From JALOLG01 sp035557475 (GTDB taxonomy: Bacteria; Actinomycetota; Acidimicrobiia; Acidimicrobiales; Ilumatobacteraceae), in the NCBI GenBank assembly GCA_035557475.1, contig DATMDV010000317.1, forward strand, positions 1-18,058: a stretch of 18,058 bases of DNA. Reading direction: 5' to 3'. Numbering within the stretch: position 1 is the first letter of the stretch; each line of letters starts with the position of its first letter. Positions 1 to 5,265 of the stretch are shown piece by piece. The notes beneath the pieces are model-generated. The model was not told the origin of the DNA. It was given only the letters and a program-made list of their open reading frames with translations, and did not search any database. A program made the translations under genes and the position numbers.

Positions 1-882
1 CAACGGTTGTCGGAGCTGGCGAAGATGGACGGCGCGATCATCATCTCGACCGACGGCGACCGCATCGCCAGGGCCAACGTCCACCTCGTGCCCGACCCGA
101 CCGTGCCGACCACCGAGACCGGCACCCGCCACCGCACCGCCGAGCGCGTGGCCAGGTCACTCGATGTGCCGGTCATCAGCGCCAGCGAGGAGATGGGCGT
201 CATCAACGTCTACGCCGGCGGCTCGAAGCATCAGCTGCAGGAGATCGGCCGGCTCCTCGACCGGGCGAACCAGGCGCTGCAGACCCTCGAGCGGTACAAG
301 ATGCGCCTCGACGACGCGATCGCCAACCTCACCGCGGTCGAGGTCGAAGACGTCGTGACGCTGCGCGACGTGATCCTCGTCGTCCAGCGCGGCGAGATGG
401 TGCACCGCATCGCCGACGAGATCGAGACCATGATCATCGAGCTCGGTGTCGATGCCCGTCTGCTCAGGCTCCAACTCGACGAGCTCTACGGCGAGATCGA
501 CGACGAGCTCGACCTCGTCGTGGCCGACTACCTGCCGCCGGGCGGCGACGTACTGCAGACGCTCGAGGAGATGTCACGGCTCACCGACGACGAGGTGCTC
601 GACTTGCGGATCGCCGCCGCCACGTTGCACCGCGAGGGCGACTCCAGCGACCTCGAGCAGGAGCTGGCACCGAAAGGGCTGCGCCTGCTTCATCGGGTCC
701 ACCGCCTGCCGCACCAGACCGCGGCCGCGATCACCGATCACTTCGGTGGGCTGGCGAAGCTGCAACGGGTCACGATCGAGGACCTGATGGCGGTCGACGG
801 CGTCGACGCCGCGACGGCGTTGCTCGTGAAGGAGACCCTCGAGCGCGTCACCGAGAGCACCATCCTCGACCAGTACAGCTAG
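1..882 (+). CDS. disA: DisA diadenylate cyclase / DNA-integrity scanning protein, 5' truncated by window edge
   Basis: The enzyme condenses two ATP into cyclic di-AMP and scans DNA for lesions. The frame is open from base 1, so the N-terminus lies outside the window; about 65 residues appear to be missing compared with full-length DisA (about 358 aa). The 293 visible residues contain both DAC-domain signatures: DGA (residues 10-12) and RHRTAER (43-49). A helical linker follows, with a long acidic coiled stretch around 90-200. A C-terminal helix-hairpin-helix region (about 225-285) includes LMAVDGVDAATA. The TTG at position 7 is not the true start because it lies inside the DAC domain. The gene converges on fumC with only 27 bp between the stops. 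The family assignment is firm; DNA-damage or c-di-AMP regulation is family knowledge and is not visible here. Confidence 0.95.
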   Translation, partial: QRLSELAKMDGAIIISTDGDRIARANVHLVPDPTVPTTETGTRHRTAERVARSLDVPVISASEEMGVINVYAGGSKHQLQEIGRLLDRANQALQTLERYKMRLDDAIANLTAVEVEDVVTLRDVILVVQRGEMVHRIADEIETMIIELGVDARLLRLQLDELYGEIDDELDLVVADYLPPGGDVLQTLEEMSRLTDDEVLDLRIAAATLHREGDSSDLEQELAPKGLRLLHRVHRLPHQTAAAITDHFGGLAKLQRVTIEDLMAVDGVDAATALLVKETLERVTESTILDQYS

Positions 883-909
883 CGCGCAGCCCCATCTCGT
901 GTGGGTGGA

Positions 910-2214
910 TCAGGCGCCGGTCATGCGGCGGAGGTCGAGCGCTTTGTCGAGGACGTCGTCGGTGACGCCATGCTCCTTCGCCACCTCGCGCAGCGAACGG
1001 CCGGACGCCGCGGCTTCCTTCACGATCACCGCGGCCGCGTCGTAGCCGATGTACGGGTTGAGCGCGGTCGCCGTGGCGAGCGTGTTCTCGGCGTGGCGTT
1101 CGCAGGCGTCGACGTTCGCTTCGATTCCGACGACGCACCGCTCGGCGAGCAGCCGCGTCGCCGACGTGAGGAGGTGGATCGACTGCAACAGGTTGCGGGC
1201 CATCATCGGCACCATCACGTTGAGCTCGAAGTTGCACTGCATGCCGCCGACGGTGATCGCCGTGTCGTTGCCGATCACCTGGGCCGCGACCTGGGCGACC
1301 ACTTCGGGGATCACCGGGTTCACCTTTCCCGGCATGATCGACGACCCCTTCTGCAGCTCGGGCAGGACGATCTCGCCGAGGCCCGTGCGCGGGCCGCTCG
1401 ACATCCAGCGCAGGTCGTTGGCGATCTTGGTGAGCGACACGGCGACGACTTTGAGCGCGCCGGACATCTCGACAAGGCCGTCGCGGTTCGCCTGCGCCTC
1501 GAACGCATCGGCAGGCGGCCGGATGTCGAGCCCCGACGACTCGCTGAGCAGCGCCCGGACCCGCGACGCGAACTCCGGGTGGGTGTTGAGCCCGGTGCCG
1601 ATGGCGGTGCCGCCGAGCGGGATCTCGGCGAGGCGGGCGATGGCGTCGTTGACCCGGTCGTGGCCCTGGCGGACCTGTGCCGCGTACCCGCCGAACTCCT
1701 GGCCGAGCGTCACCGGCACGGCATCCATCAGGTGGGTGCGGCCGGCTTTCACGACGTTGCCGAACTCATGGGCCTTCGCCGCCAGCGCCCAGGCGAGCAC
1801 GTCGAGGCTCGGCAGCAACTCGTTGGTGATCTCGTCGACGGCGGCGAGGTGCACCGCCGACGGGAACACGTCGTTCGAGCTCTGGCCGAGGTTGACGTGA
1901 TCGTTGGCGTGGACGCCGCCGCCGGCGACGGTGGCGATCACCTCGTTGGCGTTCATGTTCGACGACGTCCCCGACCCGGTCTGGAACACGTCGACGGGGA
2001 ACTGGTCGTCGTAGTCACCGTGGGCAACTGCGTCGGCGGCCGTCGCGATCGCCTCGGCCATGCGGGCGTCGAGCAGTCCGAGCTCGGCGTTCACGCGCGC
2101 GGCAGCCGCCTTGATGCGACCCAACCAGTGGATCACCCTGGCCGGGATCGGCTCACCCGAGACCCGGAAGTTCGCGATCGCCTTGCGGGTCTCGCCACCC
2201 CAGAGCTCTGCCAT
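910..2214 (-). CDS. fumC: Class II fumarate hydratase (fumarase C)
   Basis: This cytoplasmic TCA-cycle enzyme interconverts fumarate and L-malate and works as a homotetramer without an iron-sulfur cluster. The 434-aa product has the superfamily signature GSSIMPGKVNP at 290-300, which carries the catalytic-loop serine. It also has the substrate-site motifs QTGSGTSSNMN (78-88), SSND (112-115) and GRTHLMDA (158-165, with catalytic His161). The start at 2214 is chosen because AGGAGG sits 8 nt upstream and the protein begins MAELWGGETRKAI, typical of the family. A longer in-frame extension to 2316 has no homologous character. Aspartase and other superfamily members share the signature, but the overall motif set fits fumarase best. 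The gene is downstream of a TadE-like gene on the same strand, separated by a strong hairpin, so it is probably transcribed from its own promoter. Confidence 0.96.
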   Translation of the reverse strand: MAELWGGETRKAIANFRVSGEPIPARVIHWLGRIKAAAARVNAELGLLDARMAEAIATAADAVAHGDYDDQFPVDVFQTGSGTSSNMNANEVIATVAGGGVHANDHVNLGQSSNDVFPSAVHLAAVDEITNELLPSLDVLAWALAAKAHEFGNVVKAGRTHLMDAVPVTLGQEFGGYAAQVRQGHDRVNDAIARLAEIPLGGTAIGTGLNTHPEFASRVRALLSESSGLDIRPPADAFEAQANRDGLVEMSGALKVVAVSLTKIANDLRWMSSGPRTGLGEIVLPELQKGSSIMPGKVNPVIPEVVAQVAAQVIGNDTAITVGGMQCNFELNVMVPMMARNLLQSIHLLTSATRLLAERCVVGIEANVDACERHAENTLATATALNPYIGYDAAAVIVKEAAASGRSLREVAKEHGVTDDVLDKALDLRRMTGA

Positions 2215-2222
2215 GTCATCGA

Positions 2223-2228
2223 CCTCCT
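2223..2228 (-). promoter_or_regulatory. Ribosome binding site that fixes the fumC start
   Basis: AGGAGG on the minus strand lies 8 nt before the ATG at 2214. It is a perfect anti-Shine-Dalgarno match and rules out the upstream in-frame ATG at 2316, which would add 34 residues of low-complexity sequence. Confidence 0.85.
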
Positions 2229-2263
2229 CAGGCGGGTCCAACCTACCGACGGCGACCGCGCCG

Positions 2264-2269
2264 ACGATA
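2264..2269 (-). promoter_or_regulatory. Candidate -10 element for fumC
   Basis: TATCGT (TANNNT type) on the minus strand would start transcription near 2256 and leave a roughly 40-nt leader that carries the Shine-Dalgarno site. No consensus -35 is present; that position is occupied by the 10-bp palindrome GTGTCGACAC (2283-2292), which also forms part of the hairpin at 2272-2310. This is a pattern match only. Confidence 0.35.
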
Positions 2270-2271
2270 GG

Positions 2272-2310
2272 GACGGCGCCGCGTGTCGACACACGACGCG
2301 GCGCGCCGTC
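2272..2310 (-). terminator. Long GC-rich hairpin between the TadE-like gene and fumC
   Basis: GACGGCGC (2272-2279) pairs perfectly with GCGCCGTC (2303-2310). Inside it CGCGT (2280-2284) pairs with ACGCG (2296-2300), leaving a 2-nt bulge and an 11-nt loop. The 13 base pairs make it one of the strongest structures in the window. It lies 16 bp after the stop of the TadE-like gene and 58 bp before fumC. There is no T-tract on either side, so it would be a non-canonical intrinsic terminator or an attenuator in the fumC leader. The structure is seen directly; the role is inferred. Confidence 0.5.
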
Positions 2311-2325
2311 GTTCACCGGAGATGG

Positions 2326-2757
2326 TCAGTGCCGCGCCAGGCCCGGGTGGATCGACGCCGAGGCGGTGGCCTGGCGGAGTTGCACGGCACGATCGATCGG
2401 CCCGATCGCCCGCGGCGCCACGGTGCAGGCGACGGTGACCTCTACGAGGCCACTCGTCTGGAACTGCGACACGTCGACCACGATCATCGGTCGCCCGAAG
2501 CGTTCGAGATCGGTGAGTGTGCCGGCCGCGGCCCGCTGGGCGGCGAGCATCGCACCGTCGGGGCTGGCCTCGAGGGCGGCGTCGTGGGCGGCGGTCCTGG
2601 CGGCCGCGGACAGTCGCGCCTGCGACCGCTTGTCGCTGAAGACGGCGGCGATCATCGAGATGGCGATGATCGCGCCGATCGCGAACAGGACTGCGACGAG
2701 GAGCTCACCGCCGTCCGCACGGCCGATGAACGTCACCGATGAAGCGTGTCCGATCAT
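2326..2757 (-). CDS. Orphan TadE-like pseudopilin-type membrane protein
   Basis: This 143-aa protein has one N-terminal transmembrane helix (about residues 17-40, GELLVAVLFAIGAIIAI) preceded by a glycine-rich prepilin-like junction (ADG/GELL). An alanine-rich helix follows (about 45-85), then a β-rich C-terminal part. Its C-terminal half resembles the pseudopilin at 14635-15081: both have VDV(S/T)QF, then GLV.VTV.C.V, then a TASA(S/T)I ending. The two genes are therefore probably paralogues or close relatives. It is more than 11 kb from the Tad operon and lies upstream of fumC, away from any pilus gene in this window. The ATG at 2757 has only a weak GGA-type ribosome binding site; a GTG seven codons in is possible but would still keep the membrane helix. 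TadE/TadF-like minor pilin is the best call; the function is unproven. Confidence 0.7.
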   Translation of the reverse strand: MIGHASSVTFIGRADGGELLVAVLFAIGAIIAISMIAAVFSDKRSQARLSAAARTAAHDAALEASPDGAMLAAQRAAAGTLTDLERFGRPMIVVDVSQFQTSGLVEVTVACTVAPRAIGPIDRAVQLRQATASASIHPGLARH

Positions 2758-2836
2758 GGTGCGTCCGATATCCGCGACGGCCCATAGTCGCCCACGGCGC
2801 TGCTATACCCGCCGCGACGCCTGCGCAAACTCGCGG

Positions 2837-2855
2837 ACGCGACCGTTGGTCGCGT
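2837..2855 (-). terminator. Perfect short hairpin downstream of the amidohydrolase gene
   Basis: ACGCGACC (2837-2844) and GGTCGCGT (2848-2855) form a perfect 8-bp stem with a 3-nt GTT loop. It sits in the 227-bp gap (2758-2984) between the amidohydrolase stop and the TadE-like start. It lacks a U-tract, so it is a candidate non-canonical terminator. The rest of the gap shows no ORF with coding character; a TATAGC hexamer near 2803-2808 on the minus strand is the only weak promoter-like string for the TadE-like gene. Confidence 0.4.
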
Positions 2856-2984
2856 GCGCCCGGCCTGTTCGTGAACCCCCACGATCCGAACCCCCGCTGG
2901 TCCAGGCGCCGATGCCCAACTCGACGTCCGGCGGCATCGTAGGCGGCGAGCGGTCTCAGTGGTTGGATGGTCGCGGTGTGTGGT

Positions 2985-4523
2985 TCAGCGTCGCTCCGCC
3001 CGACGCGTTCCTGTCGTGAACCACGGATGCTCGGCGGCAAATGTGGCGCGGGCGGCGGCGGCCGTGGTCGGCCCCATCGGGATGTGCTCGGGCACGGCCG
3101 CCCGCAGGCCGCTGCGGTCGGCGGCCGACAGGGCGCAGGCCGTCGTGGCCGGGTCGATGCCGTACACGCGGGCCGCGTTGAGGCCGAGGATGCGGGCCTT
3201 GACGTCGGCCGTGAGCGCCGGGTAGCCGAACCGCTCCTGGTACTCCGGCGTGATCTCGAACGCCCGGAACGCCTCGATCTGTCCCTGCGGCGAGCCGTAC
3301 CAGATCGAGTCAGTCCCCCACAGGATGTTGTCGGGCCCGAACGTGACGAGCAGCTTGCCGAGCACGTGGGCCGCTTCGTCCGGACGCTGGATCAGGTTCC
3401 ACCACGTCGAGCCGAGCTCGGCGTAGACGTTGCCGCCCGGCCCGATCCCGGCGCCGCGCACCGAGGCGATCAGGCGGTCGACGCCACCCGCTTCGGCTCC
3501 CGCTTCGTCGCCGGGGTACTCCCCTTCGGTGACCGCCGCCTCGAACCCCGAGTGGTAGATGCAGAACGTCAGGTCGGGGTGGTTGGCGGCGGCCGGGCCG
3601 ACGTCGACGGGCGACGCGGCAGCCGGGCCGAGGCCTTTGTGGACGCAGATGATCCGTTGGCCGAGGGCGCGCACCTGGTCGCAGAACGCGTTGCCGATGT
3701 CGTCGTCGAGCCGCCATGCCGGACCCGCGTGGGTGTACGCCTTCCAGGCCGCGATCTGGAAGTCGGCAGCGGTCGCCGCCATCGCGTCGAGTGCGGCCGG
3801 CAACTCTCCGGTGGTCGGCGTCGCGTGGCCCTGGATGAGCACGTGGCCGACGCAGCCGAGCTGTTCGACCTGGCGGCGGGCGCGCTCCATCACCTCTGTC
3901 GACAGCGGGTTGGGTTCGGCGACGACGGGGATCGCGGACAGCACGGCGACCGCCGTGTCGCTGCCGCCGAGGACGAGGTCGAGCCAGGCGTCGATCCCCA
4001 TGCACGCCGCCGGATCGTCACCGCACGAGGCCTGCGGGAACCCGAGCCCCCAGCCCTCGCTGGTGCCCGGTTCGTAGTCGAGGAGGTGGGTCTGGACGTC
4101 GACGACGAGCTCGCTGCCGGCGAGGACGGTGGTCGCCGCGGCCTCCTCGATCGTCGACTCCGGGGGCAGCGTGAACGTGCCGCCGGTGCCGGGCACCGTG
4201 GCGCTCGACCGGGTGTCGACCGGCTGGGTGTCGCGCCCGGCGGTCACCGGACCGGACGGCGGTGAGCTGCGCGACGTCGTGGTCGCGGCCTCCTCGCTGC
4301 TACACGCGGCGAGCGCCGTCAACGTGGCCGCCATCCCGCAACTCGAACGTAGGAACGCCCGCCGCGACATCCCCAGCCGGCGGGCGTTGGTGTCGGCGAC
4401 GGCGAGTGTGCGACGGATCGCCTCGGCGACCACCACCGAGCGCGGCAGCGGCGCGTACTCCCCGTTCGAGAGCGGGTGGAAGGCGAGGGGCAGACCGGGT
4501 TCGTCCGGCGGTCGCCGGGTCAT
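2985..4523 (-). CDS. Tat-exported lipoprotein amidohydrolase (metal-dependent hydrolase, amidohydrolase_2-like)
   Basis: The 512-aa protein has an unusual front end. Residues 1-51 form a conserved-looking cytoplasmic-type segment (FHPLSNGEYAPLPRS), followed by a twin-arginine motif SRRAFL at 53-58. A hydrophobic stretch then ends in the lipobox LAAC with Cys74, and a Ser/Thr/Pro linker follows to about residue 115. The catalytic TIM-barrel then carries VDVQTH (141-146), WKAYTH (260-265), ICVHKG (293-298, His295), CIYHSGFE (321-328, His324) and LWGTDSIWYG (402-411, Asp405). These are plausible metal and catalytic residues for the family. It would be folded in the cytoplasm and anchored outside by lipid. 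The ATG at 4523 is preferred over the upstream in-frame ATG at 4661, which would overlap the divergent gene, and a -10-like TACGAT lies 7 nt before it. The substrate is not predictable. It is divergent from the RHH-type gene. Confidence 0.85.
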   Translation of the reverse strand: MTRRPPDEPGLPLAFHPLSNGEYAPLPRSVVVAEAIRRTLAVADTNARRLGMSRRAFLRSSCGMAATLTALAACSSEEAATTTSRSSPPSGPVTAGRDTQPVDTRSSATVPGTGGTFTLPPESTIEEAAATTVLAGSELVVDVQTHLLDYEPGTSEGWGLGFPQASCGDDPAACMGIDAWLDLVLGGSDTAVAVLSAIPVVAEPNPLSTEVMERARRQVEQLGCVGHVLIQGHATPTTGELPAALDAMAATAADFQIAAWKAYTHAGPAWRLDDDIGNAFCDQVRALGQRIICVHKGLGPAAASPVDVGPAAANHPDLTFCIYHSGFEAAVTEGEYPGDEAGAEAGGVDRLIASVRGAGIGPGGNVYAELGSTWWNLIQRPDEAAHVLGKLLVTFGPDNILWGTDSIWYGSPQGQIEAFRAFEITPEYQERFGYPALTADVKARILGLNAARVYGIDPATTACALSAADRSGLRAAVPEHIPMGPTTAAAARATFAAEHPWFTTGTRRAERR

Positions 4524-4530
4524 GGCGCCG

Positions 4531-4536
4531 ATCGTA
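4531..4536 (-). promoter_or_regulatory. -10 element for a probably leaderless amidohydrolase mRNA
   Basis: TACGAT on the minus strand ends 7 nt before the ATG at 4523, and no Shine-Dalgarno-like sequence is present. The geometry places the transcription start at or next to the A of the ATG. No good -35 is visible. Leaderless starts with TANNNT are well known in actinobacteria; here it is an inference from spacing. Confidence 0.5.
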
Positions 4537-4568
4537 GAACCGTCGTGATCGGCCCCGGGCGCGACCCG

Positions 4569-4597
4569 TTGACCATCGTTTGCAAGTGTGTAATGAT
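4569..4597 (+). promoter_or_regulatory. Promoter of the RHH-type gene (leaderless geometry)
   Basis: TTGACC (4569-4574, five of six consensus -35 bases), a 17-bp spacer and AATGAT (4592-4597, four of six -10 bases) place the transcription start at about 4604, which is the A of the ATG. There is no Shine-Dalgarno sequence. The -10 lies completely inside the 16-bp palindrome at 4589-4604, so anything bound there would block RNA polymerase. Confidence 0.6.
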
Positions 4598-4604
4598 CAT
4601 TACA
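4589..4604. promoter_or_regulatory. Perfect 16-bp palindromic operator candidate
   Basis: TGTAATGATCATTACA is identical to its reverse complement over all 16 bases and is conspicuously AT-rich in GC-rich surroundings. It covers the -10 element and ends on the first base of the start codon of the downstream gene, whose product carries a ribbon-helix-helix-like segment. Autorepression is the simplest reading. The divergent amidohydrolase start is 65 bp away, so that gene could also respond. Confidence 0.7.
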
Positions 4605-5158
4605 TGCCAGCTGACAGCGCTCCTCCCACCGATGCCCCCACCGCGGCCCCAATAGCAGCATGGTTCACCGGGCGGCTTCCCGACGCCTGGACGTCGGCTG
4701 GCGCGCCGACCGTCACGGTCGACCGCGAGGAGATCCACGTGATCCTCACCATCACTGCGCCCGAGCTCGCCGACGACGTCGACGACGCCAGCCGGACCGA
4801 GGCGATCGAGGGCCGCATCGCCGGCTTCCGCGAGGACACCCGCGCCCAGCGCATGGCGATCGCCCGCGAGGCCGAGCACCGCTTCGACCGCAAGGTCGCG
4901 TGGGGCCTACGCATCGGCGACCGCACCGTGCTGTACACGCACCTCGCGGTGCCGGTGATGACCCGCCTGCGCCAGCCGGAACGGCTCGTGCTCGACACCC
5001 TCGTCGGCGCCGGAGTGGCGCGCTCGCGCTCCGATGCGCTGGCGTGGTGCGTTCGGCTCGTCAACAAGCACAGCGAGTCCTGGCTCGCCGACCTGCGCGG
5101 CGCGATCGCCGACGTCGAGCGGATCCGCGCCGACGGTCCCGACCAACCCGCCGCGTGA
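4604..5158 (+). CDS. Conserved actinobacterial-type protein with ribbon-helix-helix-like C-terminal region, probable autoregulator
   Basis: The 184-aa soluble protein has no signal peptide or membrane segment. Residues 15-112 form an α/β part: FTGRLPDAW, then VTVDREEIHVILTI, then a charged helical stretch REDTRAQRMAIAREAEHRFD. Residues 113-153 read as strand (HLAVPVMTRL), helix (PERLVLDTLVGAGVA), turn and helix (SRSDALAWCVRLV), the pattern of a ribbon-helix-helix DNA-binding unit. I recall similar proteins as widespread uncharacterised actinobacterial proteins, but cannot verify this here. The ATG at 4604 is chosen over the one at 4580, because the promoter at 4569-4597 would place the latter upstream of transcription. 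A DNA-binding role is inferred from fold pattern plus the operator-like palindrome on its own start; no ligand or targets are known. Confidence 0.7.
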   Translation: MPADSAPPTDAPTAAPIAAWFTGRLPDAWTSAGAPTVTVDREEIHVILTITAPELADDVDDASRTEAIEGRIAGFREDTRAQRMAIAREAEHRFDRKVAWGLRIGDRTVLYTHLAVPVMTRLRQPERLVLDTLVGAGVARSRSDALAWCVRLVNKHSESWLADLRGAIADVERIRADGPDQPAA

Positions 5159-5252
5159 AGCGGGGGCAGCTTCCCCTGAGGGCAGCGGCGATGTGACGTT
5201 CGGGCACTGCCGCGTGCGCCTTCGACCGGCGACCCGCTGACCGCCGCACGAC

Positions 5253-5258
5253 TACCGT
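5253..5258 (+). promoter_or_regulatory. -10 candidate for a leaderless metallopeptidase mRNA
   Basis: TACCGT (TANNNT) ends 7 nt before the ATG at 5266 and there is no Shine-Dalgarno sequence. The same spacing is seen at the amidohydrolase gene. The remaining 5159-5252 gap holds only a weak GGGG/CCCC hairpin just after the preceding stop and no ORF. Confidence 0.4.
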
Positions 5259-5265
5259 CGATGCC

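Noticed and set aside
883..909. Possible terminator between disA and fumC
   Set aside because: Only a 4-bp CCCA/TGGG stem with a 7-nt loop; too weak to claim.
2215..2316. Upstream ATG of fumC at 2316
   Set aside because: It would swallow the hairpin and the -10, and place AGGAGG inside the coding region; the added residues are unlike fumarase N-termini.
901..2742. 613-aa plus-strand open frame opposite fumC and the TadE-like gene
   Set aside because: It is Arg/Asp/His-rich with no domain and is an exact antisense of fumC, whose signature motifs and ribosome binding site are clear. It is a GC-driven shadow.
5159..5190. GGGG/CCCC hairpin after the RHH gene
   Set aside because: A 4-bp stem with a 6-nt loop in GC-rich DNA is expected by chance.
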